From Microcebus murinus (taxonomy: Eukaryota > Chordata > Mammalia > Primates > Cheirogaleidae), in contig NC_134108.1 of assembly GCF_040939455.1 (NCBI RefSeq), positions 12,367,501-12,431,500 on the forward strand: 64,000 nucleotides of DNA. Direction: 5' to 3'. Positions 24,271-34,288 of the stretch are shown here, one piece after another. A program made the position numbers and the translations under genes. The first letter of the stretch is position 1, and every line of letters starts with the position of its first letter. The notes below the pieces were generated by a model that was given only the letters and a program-made list of their open reading frames with translations, did not search any database and had not been told where the DNA came from.

Positions 24271-24324
<54 letters not shown>
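24271..24324. repeat. (AT)27 microsatellite
   Basis: Fifty-four bases of uninterrupted AT. The overlapping minus-strand frame with a Tyr/Ile run is an artefact of this repeat. Confidence 0.97.
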
Positions 24325-24326
<2 letters not shown>

Positions 24327-24829
24327 CATAACTGAAAGAGTCAAAAACATTCTCCATATATTTATTATCTTTCACAATTTGAGTTTCATTTGCGTGTGGT
24401 GTTCATGCAGTTGTACTTTCACTTAGCGAGAGGCACTGGGAAACCAGAGGAAGGCTGATGTTTATTCGGAAGTTCTAGCTCACCAGTGCCAGGACCCCGC
24501 TATTGAGGCCTGCCAGGAATTACAGGAGCGCTGGAACCCAACGCAGAGCCTGGCTTTAGGCAGAATGCGGAGGATGTATGAGAAATGCGCAGTGAGGGGA
24601 GAAAGTGACCGGCTTTGGAGCCCCTGGCATGTTAGCCCCTGAATCTGGCTGGGAAGAGCGGTGGGAAGAAGAGCAAGCAGTTTGTATCACCAGATTCCAG
24701 GACTTTTCCCAAGACCCCTGTCCTTTACTTAGGATTAATTCTCCCAAAGTTCTAAGTGAAGTGTTTCCTGCTTCGCTCTGATTTAGCTCAGAATCATCTG
24801 AGGTAGCACTTCACTACTACTAATGATGA

Positions 24830-25030
24830 TTAAGCACTATGCTGAATGGTTGGTATATATTGACCCTTTTCGGTTAGGTACTGCCATTATCTACAGATAT
24901 ATAGTGGTGAGGAAAGAGTGACAGAGAAATTTAACAATTTTCCAGGGGCACCAGGTAATTAATGACGATGCTCACCTTGCAAACTCAGATGATGTGGCTC
25001 CTGAGTCTGAGTTTGTAACCGCCACACCAT
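24830..25030 (-). repeat. MIR-class SINE fragment
   Basis: Reads 'ggtactgccattatctacag', 'ggtgaggaaagagtgacagag', 'aaatttaacaattttccagg', the reverse-oriented MIR pattern of a decayed 'gaggaaactgaggcacagag' followed by 'taagtaacttgccca'. Edges approximate. Confidence 0.62.
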
Positions 25031-26270
25031 CTTGGCTCCTGGCATGGAGATGCCATGGTGACCAAAGTCAGAGGGGCCAAAGGAGATACCTTGGGGCTTG
25101 TAGGGATGTGGTTTAGTCTGAGGATCAAAGTGCAGACTGCACCACGTCTCACACGTCTTGGGACTCCTTCCAGATGTCTGTGTCTCAGATATATTTATTA
25201 GAGCAGAAGAGAGAAGACATCAGTCCTTTCTAAATGCAAATGGATCTAGATTGATTAATAAATTACCAAGTCTTCAACACTTGTTATTGAGTAGTTTTGT
25301 GGTACTTAGAGGAAGACAGAAAACATTGAGGATGTCTAAGGCGAAGTCAGGGAGCACTGAAAAGAAAAAAAAAGCACCAAGAAAGAAACCTTCCCCTCCC
25401 CTCACGTAGTCTATGTTGGGCTCAGTCTGAGACATGAATTTAAAACTAGTTTGCTGAGTGTGACAGCTGCTACTGATAAGAAGGGCAGGAATGATGTCCT
25501 ATCTCTGGTGCTCAGTGTTTTCGAAGTAGTAAATCTGTTCTGATCTATGTTATTTGCACTCAGTTCTACAAAATCATCCTTTTTAAAAATCTGAAATAGT
25601 ACTTTGTGCCTGAAGATAAAGTGTCTTACAATACTTTTTCTACTGAGATTTTTGTGAAAGTTGTTAAGTTTTTAAAGAGCTGATCCCTCAGGAATGACAA
25701 TGAAATACATCACTGAGCTATCAACCCATAAATCTGTTTTCAGAAAATTCTTTATTTGAGAATGCCTAGTTATGATCCACAGAGTTCTGTTACATTCATT
25801 TTTATTCCATAAAAACTTTGACTTTGGGAGATAGGAAGGGGAATTCTGTCCAAAATTTTAAGAACTCCTTCATCTAATAACCCTTATACCATGCTTTTCC
25901 ATCAAGATTATTTTAATATTATTCCTACTGTACCTACTCTTTATTTAGACCTCGGCAAAATAGGATGTTTAATGGTAAAATTGATATAAAAATTTAATTT
26001 TGTTCATATAGTAAGCATTGTAGGCATGATCATAGGAAGACTATATTTGGGCTAGATAAGTCTCTTTTCTTTTATAATCTGAGCATATTCTCTGGTCTTC
26101 TGTTATATGAATAGCAAAATACTTTATTTCTTTTAAGTAACTTTACCACTCTCAGAGCTTGTTAGACATCTCTGCCTCTAGAAGCATGTTGCTTTAGATA
26201 GTTAAACAAAGAGGGACAACCAAATATAGCAAAATTACACTCCTCAACTATCCATACCTCAAATGGTTTT
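25031..26270. other. Unique stretch, nothing recognised
   Basis: No repeat family or domain-bearing frame. A short Lys-rich open frame ends near 25409 over an A-rich patch and is not supported as a gene. Confidence 0.4.
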
Positions 26271-26274
26271 TAAA

Positions 26275-26710
26275 ATTAATATTTCTTTGATATATTAAAA
26301 TTACAGAAAAGTGTAAGAAAGAATATACACTTAGCTACTCTCCACCATAATTAGCAATTATAAGCATTATATATTTGCTTCATATCTTTAAATAAAATTC
26401 TAAATTTTAAACTAATATAAATATGTATTTATATAAGTTGAAATTTCATTTATCCCCTGTTTCCAAATTTTACTTTGTCTCCATACCCTCCAATCTTCTG
26501 ACTACCACTGTTAAAAATAGAGTGGGCTTCCTCTTAAGATAGCTTTCATACTCTTACATATACTATAGGTAACCATAAATAAGTTACATTTTCTCATGTT
26601 TTGAAAAAAACCCCACAACAATACATAAATCGCATATATCATTCTATAATGTTATTTTTATTAAACATTTTGTTCTTGAGATCTATCCAACATCCCAACC
26701 TTTTAAAACT
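26275..26710 (-). repeat. Old L1M-class 3' UTR fragment
   Basis: Reverse-oriented L1M texture: 'ttacagaaaagtgtaagaa', 'ctctccaccataattagcaatt', 'ataatgttatttttattaaac' and 'cttgagatctatccaacatc'. Heavily diverged; call from word order only. Confidence 0.5.
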
Positions 26711-27835
26711 GGTAATGTCTTTTTAAAAGAAACATCAATAGCTGTGTTAATAAATGAGATCTGCAATACTATTGTTAAAAACAGCATCAAGCAAGCAGAT
26801 AGGCTGCAGGCAAGAATTATAAAAAGAACTCAACAAGAAGCATGACTGAACTGCAAAGCCAAGTGGAAAGGGCACATATGCAGTGTTCCACAATAGCGCT
26901 AATCATTATAAAAATGCTGACTTGAAGTGTATTTTAGAGGTCAGCTGCTGGAAAAAGTGTTTGATTCTTTTTCCCAAATGCTCTAATGGATGAAGTCTCC
27001 TTGGGTAGTGATCCAATTTGCCATATCCACAGGCTGGTTCTTCCCAACTTGAAATGAAAAGGAAGAGTTTATGCATATTTCTCATAATTGGTAGTGCCTT
27101 GCAGCCATCTCCTTGAGGCCCCCTACAGGTGCATAGAGATGGGAAGGGATGTATTGTAGGTGGCCCATCTGGTCTGCCTCTGTTTCAGATACTGTCCTTT
27201 GGAGAGCATGATGTGCAATATGTGTGCTATATATAAGAAGGCCAGAGACCCAGCTTCCCTATGGGAAAAATGGGCAACAGGCCTACTCCAAAATATTAAC
27301 AAGTCTGTCTGAAAGGTTGTACATGTATTTCATTTTACCAGAGACAAATGTATTTCTATAGAATTAATAGAGTATTTGCATTTGCCTTCAGTTATACTAA
27401 TATTTTGTAGCTAAAAATGTTGAGAGATATGCCACTCGAAGCAATGATACATGAATGAGCCACATCTCATATTTCAGACACCCTTATGAACCTGAAAATT
27501 AAATTTCAATTTTTCTGGTATTTTATAAGAGCTTTCTACTCAGGATTTTTATTCTTCTTGAATTTGAGTTACTGAAACATAAGAGAAACAAATCTCTTAA
27601 ATAATTTACTTATGTTAACATTTTGGAAACTATAATGTTCCCTCTGAATATGGATGGACAAGATGGTACCTCTTATCATTGCCTCACAAATTTCCATTCA
27701 ACCTTCAATACAACACCTCAAATTTTTACTCTTTCAAGATAGCTGCTAAGGTCTCTACAGCATGTATTATGTGTGTGCTTCCTCTGAGCTCCTATAGCAT
27801 TTGGTTCTTTCTGTAATATGTTTATCTCAACAGTT
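26711..27835. other. Unique stretch, nothing recognised
   Basis: AT-rich, no recognised repeat, no frame with domain features. Confidence 0.4.
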
Positions 27836-27839
27836 TTTG

Positions 27840-28020
27840 CTTTCCATCTTAGAATCATTTACATATTTTGCATAAAATATATATCTTACTGTATTTTAAA
27901 TTGCTTGTGGGAAGAAACTGTGTCGAATTAATTTTCCATTCTCCATAGTGTCTATCACAATACCTGATACGTAGCAAGCACCTGATAAGTATGAATTGAA
28001 TAAATGTATGAGGAAATAAA
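27840..28020 (+). repeat. L2 LINE 3' end
   Basis: Contains 'tgtgggaagaaactgtgtcg', 'tctccatagtgtctatcacaa', 'acgtagcaagcacctgataag' and 'tgaattgaataaatgtatgagg', the canonical L2 3' terminus order. Confidence 0.72.
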
Positions 28021-28204
28021 TGATTGCATAGGACCATGCTTTAAAAACAGCCGTAATCTTATAAAATATAGGCAAATAATCTTCTTAAATGAAATGATTT
28101 ATTCAAATTGATAACCAGCTTAGATTTGTATTAGAGAACCCTAAATATTTTAAAGTATAGATAATATTTTTAAATACCAGTTGTAAATGTATAATGTCAA
28201 TATC

Positions 28205-28325
28205 AAGGATATATATATATATACACATATATATATATTAGAAATCTCCCTATATATCAGGAATATATAGGTCTTGATATATATATATATGTATGCATAT
28301 ATGTGTGTGTATTTATATAGAGAGA
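28205..28325. repeat. AT/TG-rich repeat block with small hairpins
   Basis: TATATA runs at 28210-28240 and 28280-28310 flank a short palindromic segment 'cctatata ... tatatagg'. 'gtgtgtgt' follows the second run. Confidence 0.85.
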
Positions 28326-29270
28326 TTAATCAATAAAATATAAAGAGAGGGCTAATTAATGAGTGAAGTGCTTATTGCATGCCAGTTACTCAACTAAGTA
28401 CTTTTGCTACAACATTTATTCTATGCTGAAATATTTCATTATTCCCATTTTCCCTTGTAGAAACAATTACATAAAGCTTCAGTACAATGTTTGAAGTCAA
28501 ATGGCTTTTAAATAGCAGAAGACATATACAAATTAAGCATAAACAAATTATCAGTAATTTCTCTTAGAATTACACCAATAAGAAGATCATTCTTCTTATA
28601 ATTAGAACAAAAAAGTAATTTGGCAGTATTTCCAAGGGGAAAATTTTCAGCACAATAGTTTCAAAAGTACAAAGACAAAATGAATTTATGTTACTTAAGG
28701 ACATATACTTACTCTCTTTGTCAATGTTATAAAATGGACCTTTTTCTTCATGAGCCTCAAATATACCAATTTTTTGTTGTGGTTGTAAGAAGTGACTATT
28801 AATTCTCAAATACACTAAAAATGCACATGACAGCAAGTTCAGCACATTTAATTTTGGTCACAATACCTTTAGGAAAGCTTTATGGAATATTTGTGGCATG
28901 GGTTATCTGGATTGACTTTCGATCTAGTCTCCTGAACTTATAATTACATATTCACTCAGATTTTCCTGTGTAACTACACCAATCTTGCTTATTTGTTTGA
29001 AACATGCATGTGAACTTGCACATTCATATACACAACCAGGAGTCCCATGTAAATGAATGCAATAATTGGCTAAGAAGAAGCCCAGAACAATGAGTATATC
29101 ACCATTTGAGTACAGTAAATGTGTTTTCATATTTTATTATACTTCATTGTTTTATTCAAGTGCACACTTAAATAGTCTTTCTACCTCTAATGGCTAATGG
29201 TGCAATGCGCTAAAAATATTAATAGTACATCGTGAGGGACAAAAGAACACTTTTTTCAGACCTGCCATAA
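28326..29270. other. Unique AT-rich stretch
   Basis: Nothing recognised. Minus-strand frames of 68-91 codons here have no domain pattern. Confidence 0.4.
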
Positions 29271-29274
29271 AAGG

Positions 29275-29460
29275 ACAGTATAGAGTAGTTGGTAAAATTT
29301 GCAGCAAATTAGACCTAAGTCCTATCCATGAACCACCATTTCCTCAATTGGCACTAGTGATAGTCTTCTTCATCAAATTTTTATGAGGATTATGGAAGAT
29401 GATACATGTAAAATGTTTAGCAGAGTTAGTCCTCAGCAAATAATAGTTATTTTAAAAGAA
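29275..29460 (+). repeat. MIR SINE fragment
   Basis: Contains 'accatttcctcaattggcac', 'tttttatgaggattatggaag', 'acatgtaaaatgtttagcaga' and 'cagcaaataatagttatt', in MIR order. Confidence 0.72.
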
Positions 29461-30407
29461 TAGTATTAATTAGTATTCTATATTTAAATAATTTCAAGAA
29501 AACTGATTAATAGAATGATTTCATGTAAAGATTGTTGATCATTTATAAAGTGAATTATATCAATAAATGAGTGGATTATATCAATTCTGAATGCTGAAAG
29601 GCAGCATATATTTCTAATTTTTTTACTGTTTATCCATTGGCCATTGTTCACACCTGACATCTATGATATCCACCTGACTCACCTTGGTTCTGTTTGAAAT
29701 CCTTACCCATTGTTTTCTTTTGCCTTTTTGAAAGCACTATCTGATTCAATGTGAATGCCTCTGTTTTTCCCGTTTTCTCTCCTTTCCTCAGGGACTACCT
29801 TATGTCCCCATTTGCTCTCATTCTCTTATATCCACATTTGCTTTGCCTTTATTTCCCTCTCAATATATTATCACATTTTTTCTGATGTTTACCATAAACC
29901 AATCTAATTTACCTTTATAAGTATTAATAAGTTAATTGCAGCATGAAGTAGGGGAAATTGCATCTTCTCTTTTGTGAATTCTTTTTCTATCCCTTAGATA
30001 TAGGTAAATACAAAAAAAAAGCTACTTTTGCCTCTTGTTCTAATTCTACAAGCTTGTTCCTAGAGATATTGTGTACTAGTTTAATTCCTGCCTTCCTGAC
30101 TCTGAAATCTTTAGCTCAGTCTTCTTTCCTGGACAACAGACTTGTATTAGTCACGGTTCTCCAGAGAAACGAAACCAATGGGATACATATAGATACAGAA
30201 GAGGAAATTGGCTTGCATAATTATGGAGGCTGAGAAGTCCCACAGCTTGCGGTCTACAAACCAGAGAACCAGGAAACCCAAGTGGTGTAATTAAATCTGA
30301 AGGCCTGCTTTGTCAAAGATTAGATGGCTATATGAGGATGGTTTTATATCAGGATTCTCACATCTGTTCCACTGGTCAATATTCCTATTTTTGTGCCAAT
30401 ACCATAT

Positions 30408-31090
30408 TTATTTAATTACTACAGCTTTGTAGTATAGTTTGATATCTGGCATATTAATGCCTCCCATTTTGTTTTTGTTGCCTAGAATTGCTCTTGATAT
30501 TCGGGGTCTCCTTTGGTTCCATATGAAGCGTAAAATTATTTTTTCTATATCTGTGGAGTATGCTGATGGGATTTTAATAGGTATTGCATTGAATCTGTAG
30601 ATCAGTTTGGGTAGTATAGACATTTTGATGATACTGAGTCTGCCGATCCACGAGCATGGTATGGATTTCCATCTGTTTACATCCTCTGCTATTTCCTTCC
30701 TCAGTGTTTCATAGTTCTCCCTGTAGAGATCTTTTACGTCCTTGGTTAAGTATATTCCTAGGTACTTTAATTTCTTTGTTGCTATTGTGAAGGGAATTGA
30801 GTCTTTGATTTGGCTCTCAATTAGATTGTTGTTGGCGTATATGAATTCCTCTGATTTCTGTGTATTGATTATGTATCCTGAGACTTTACTAAATTCATTG
30901 ATCAGTTCCAGGAGTTTCTTGGTTGACTCTTTGGGGTTTTCTAGATACAATATCATATCATCAGCAAACAGTGAAAGTTTGATCTTTTCTGCCCCTATTT
31001 GGATACCTTTGATTCCATTTTCCTGTCTGATTGCTGTAGCCAAGACTTCCAGCACTATGTTGAACAGAAGTGGAGATAGTGGGCAGCCTT
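30408..31090 (-). pseudogene. L1 ORF2 reverse-transcriptase fragment (inverted segment)
   Basis: The minus-strand frame encodes the ORF2 reverse-transcriptase domain: [20 protein letters not shown], then the catalytic FADD motif at 30957-30968, and [14 protein letters not shown] further on. The open frame extends upstream across the inversion joint to 31391, where it reads antisense L1 sequence, so the apparent 327-codon protein is a chimera produced by the inversion. It lacks the endonuclease domain and cannot act alone. Confidence 0.88.
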
Positions 31091-32082
31091 GAAAAGAATC
31101 CCTTTTCAATAAATGGTGCTGGGAAAACTGGATAGCCATCTGTAGAAGGCTAAAACAGGACCCACACCTTTCACCTCTCACAAAAACCAACTCACGCTGG
31201 ATAACAGACCTAAACCTAAGGTATGAAACTATTAGAACTCTAGAGGAAAAAGTTGGAAACACTCTCCTAGGCATCGGCCTGGGCAAAGAGTTTATGAAGA
31301 AGTCCCCAAAGGCAATCACAGCAGCAACAAAAATAAATAAATGGGACATGATCAAACTACAAAGCTTCTGCACACCCAAAGAAATAGTCATGAAAGTAAA
31401 CAGACAACCTACAGAATGGGAGAAAATTTTTGCATCCTATGCATCCGATAAGGGACTGATAACTAGAATATACTTAGAACTCAAGAAAATCAGGAAGAAA
31501 AAATCAAATAACCCCATTAAAAAGTGGGCAAAGGACTTGAACAGAAACTTTTCTAAAGAAGACAGAAGAATGGCCAACAAACATATGAAAAAATGCTCAA
31601 CATCTCTAATCATCAGGGAAATGCAAATCAAAACCACAATGAGATATCACTTAACCCCAGTGAGAATGGCCTTTATCAAAAAATCTCCAAACAATAAATG
31701 CTGGCATGGTTGCATACACTGCTGGTGGGACTGCAAACTAGTTCAACCTCTGTGGAAAGCAATATGGAGATATCTTAAAGCGATACAAGTGAGTCTACCA
31801 TTTGATCCAGCAATCCCATTGCTGGGCATCTACCCAAAAGATCCAATGACACTCTACAAAAAAGATACCTGCACTCGAATGTTTATAGCAGCACAATTCA
31901 TAATTGCAAAGCTGTGGAAACAGCCTAAGTGTCCATCAATCCAAGAATGGATTAATAAAATGTGGTATATGTATACCATGGAGTACTATTCAGCTCTAAG
32001 AAACAATGGTGACATAGCACATCTTATATTTTCCAGGTTAGAGCTGGAACCCATACTATTAAGTGAAGTTTCCCAAGAATGA
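31091..32082 (+). pseudogene. L1 ORF2 C-terminal fragment (direct segment)
   Basis: An open frame of about 330 codons runs from the inversion joint to a TGA at 32080-32082. It contains ORF2 C-terminal words ([60 protein letters not shown]). Compared with the copy at 40119-46684 it has an in-frame loss of about six codons in the cysteine-rich region (near 31710), and the last part of ORF2 is cut off by TGA replacing a Trp codon. No other stops are present, consistent with a recent insertion. Confidence 0.88.
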
Positions 32083-32729
32083 AAAAACAAGCACCACATA
32101 TACTCACCAGCAAATTTGTATTAACTGAACAGCACCTAAGTGTTCACATAGGTACTACAGTAATAGGGTATTGGGCAGGTGGGAGGGGGGTGGGTATATA
32201 CATACATAATGAGTGAGATGTGCACCATCTGGGGGATGGTCATAATGGAGACTCAGACTTTTGGGGGGAGGGGGGGAAATGGGCATTTATTGAAACTTTA
32301 AAATCTGTACCCCCATAATATGCTGAAATAAAAAAAAAAGAGAGAGAAAAAAAAAATCTGAAGGCCTGAGAACCAGGTGAGCTAATGGTGTAAATCTTGG
32401 ACTTCAAAGGCCTGAGAATAAGGAGCTCCAATGCCTATGGGCAGGAGAAGATAGGTGTCCTGGCTCAAGAGAGAGAGAGAAAATTTAACCTCCCTCTGCC
32501 TTTTGGTTGTATCTGGGCCCTCAACAGATTAGATAATGTTCACTCACATTGGTGAGAGAAGATCTTTATTCAGTCTCCTGATTCAACTGCTAATCTCTTT
32601 TGGAAACACCCTCACAGACACTCCCCAAAATTATATTTTTTACCAGCTATCCGGGGATCCCTTAGCCCAGTCAAGTTGACACATATAATTAATCATCACA
32701 AGACTCCTTTCTTCAACTGCTTCTGTATA

Positions 32730-32945
32730 TCTCATCTTGACACCTCAAAGACATTTAAACTCACTATTTTGAAGGCCTCTTGTAGTTATTAAGTTGATGT
32801 TCCAGTTACTCAAGCTAGAAACTGATAGTTGCTCTTGACCCTTCCTTCTCTTACACATTTAATCAAGTTCAAGTAAATAGTTCTGAAACTTGTTCCACCT
32901 CTCTCTGCCAACTGTGAGTGTCAGGCTCAATCTATATTATCTAGG
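32730..32945 (+). repeat. Possible L2 LINE internal fragment
   Basis: Contains 'tctcatcttgacacctcaaag', 'aagctagaaactgatagttgc' and 'tcttgacccttccttctc', which match the L2 region in plus orientation. The Hsmar1-like element begins immediately after it. Confidence 0.5.
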
Positions 32946-33131
32946 CGTCATTAATAGGTTGCTGCAAACATAATTGTAGTTTTAGCATTGTTGAAATTTG
33001 TTGTTTGATATTGGAATGTATTCTTAAATAAATGTGGTTATGTTATATATCATTTTAATGCAAATTTCTCACTTTATGTTTTTTTTCTAATGACTTATTA
33101 CTTGCTATTTATTTTATATTTATTATAGACT

Positions 33132-34154
33132 ATGGAAATGATGTTAGTTAAAAAGCAAATTCGAGCAATTTTCTTATTCGAGTTCAAAATGGGTCGTAAA
33201 GCAGCAGAGACAACTCGCAACATCAACAACACATTTGGCTCAGGATCTGCTAACAAACATACAGGTCAGTGGTGGTTCAAGAAGTTTTGCAAAGGACATG
33301 AGGGCCTTGAAGATGAGGAGCACAGTGGCCAGTCATCAGAAGTTGAGAATGACCAATTGAGAGCAGTTATCGAAGCTGATCCTCTTACAACTAGACAAGA
33401 AGTTGCCAAAGAACTTGATGTCGACCATTCTATGGTTTTTGGTATTTGAAGCAAACTGGAAAGGTGAAGAAGTCCAATAAATAGGTACTTCATGAGCTGA
33501 CTGAACATCAAAACAATTGTCATTTTGAAGTGTTGTCTTCTCTTTTTGTACACAACAATGAACCATTTTTCGGTAGGATTGTGATGTGCCACAGAAAATG
33601 GATTTTATATGACAACCAGCAATGACCAGCTCAGTGGCTGGACTGAGAAGAAGCTCCAAAGCACTTCCCAAAGCCAAACTGCACCAAAAAAGAGGTCATG
33701 GCCAGCACTTCCCAAAGCCAAACTGCACCAAAAAAGAGGTCATGGCCACTGTTTGGTGGTCTGCTGCTGGTCTGATCCACTACAGCTTTCTGAATCCCCA
33801 CGAAACCATTCCATCTGAGAAATATGCTCAGCAAATTGATGAGCCCGCACCAAGAACTGCAACTCCTGCAGCTGGCATTGCTCAACAGAAAGGGCCTAAT
33901 TCTTGTCCATGAAAACACCTGATCATATGTGACACAACTAAGGAACACTTCAAAAACTGAATGAATTGGGCTATGAAGTTTTGCCTCATCTTCCATATTC
34001 ACTTGACCTCTCACCAACCAACTACTACTTCTTCAAGCATCTCAACAAATTTTTGCAGGGAAAACGCTTCAACAACCAGCAGAATGCAGAAAATGAAATG
34101 CTTTCCAAGACTTCATTGAATCCTGAAGCATGGATTTTTATGCTACAGAAATAA
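33132..34154 (+). pseudogene. Hsmar1-like transposase, inactivated
   Basis: The N-terminal frame (33132-33449, 105 codons) holds the two helix-turn-helix DNA-binding regions (KKQIRAIFLFEFKMGRKAAE and PLTTRQEVAKELDVDHS). Beyond it the frame is broken by several shifts and stops. The catalytic domain is still traceable: VWW at about 33755, then the second catalytic region near 33905, then SPTNYYFFKHL near 34011. The three catalytic Asp codons all read as something else: His at 33590-33592, Glu at 33911-33913 and Asn at 34020-34022. A 4-base insertion separates the last two sites and a TGA lies three codons after the Glu. No activity is possible. Confidence 0.9.
33661..33748 (+). repeat. Perfect 44-bp tandem duplication
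   Basis: Bases 33661-33704 and 33705-33748 are identical. The unit encodes transposase sequence once in related elements, so one copy is extra. It is not a multiple of three and adds a frameshift. Confidence 0.95.
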
Positions 34155-34288
34155 ACAAACTTATTTCTTATTGGCAAAAATGTATTAATTGCAATGGTTC
34201 CTATTTAGATTAATAACAATGTGCTTGATCCTAGTTATGATTTAAGATTCATGGTCTGAAACCTCAATTACTTTTGCATCAACTTTAA

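Larger units (their letters stand above)
30308..32353 (+). mobile_element. Young lemur L1, 5'-truncated and 5'-inverted
   Basis: Flanked by a perfect 15-base target duplication aaatctgaaggcctg (30293-30307 and 32354-32368), whose target site (aatt/aaat) suits the L1 endonuclease. The left segment 30308 to about 31090 is ORF2 in minus orientation; the right segment about 31091-32353 is the end of ORF2 plus 3' UTR in plus orientation with an A-rich tail. About 20 bases of ORF2 are missing at the inversion joint compared with the copy at 40119-46684. This is the classic product of twin priming. Confidence 0.93.
30143..32700. mobile_element. Solo LTR (MaLR/ERVL-like), split by an L1
   Basis: Left part 30143-30307 starts TGTATTAGTCACGG; right part resumes after the L1 and ends AATCATCACA at 32700. 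A 5-base duplication agact flanks it (30138-30142 and 32701-32705), which fits retroviral-type integration, and the ends are TG...CA. Without the L1 and its duplicated target the LTR is about 500 bases. No internal retroviral genes are present. The exact family is uncertain. Confidence 0.7.
32954..34288 (+). mobile_element. Hsmar1-like mariner DNA transposon
   Basis: The left end 'aggttgctgcaaacataatt' and right end 'caattacttttgcatcaact' are inverted repeats of the Hsmar1/MADE1 type, and TA precedes the left end. Length is about 1.33 kb, slightly longer than the roughly 1.29 kb expected, partly because of a 44-base tandem duplication. The encoded transposase closely resembles Hsmar1, the mariner that gave rise to the transposase half of SETMAR. 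No SET-gene exons are visible nearby. Confidence 0.9.

Noticed and set aside
24166..24375. Minus-strand frame with a Tyr-Ile repeat
   Set aside because: Translation of the (AT)27 microsatellite.
25158..25409. Lys-rich 83-codon frame
   Set aside because: The basic tail is encoded by an A-rich patch; no homology or transcription signals.
30408..31391. A single 327-residue host protein
   Set aside because: Half is antisense L1 and half is the L1 reverse transcriptase, joined by the 5' inversion.
32954..34288. The SETMAR locus
   Set aside because: No SET-domain exons are seen upstream and the transposase is broken by several shifts and stops, unlike the maintained SETMAR frame.
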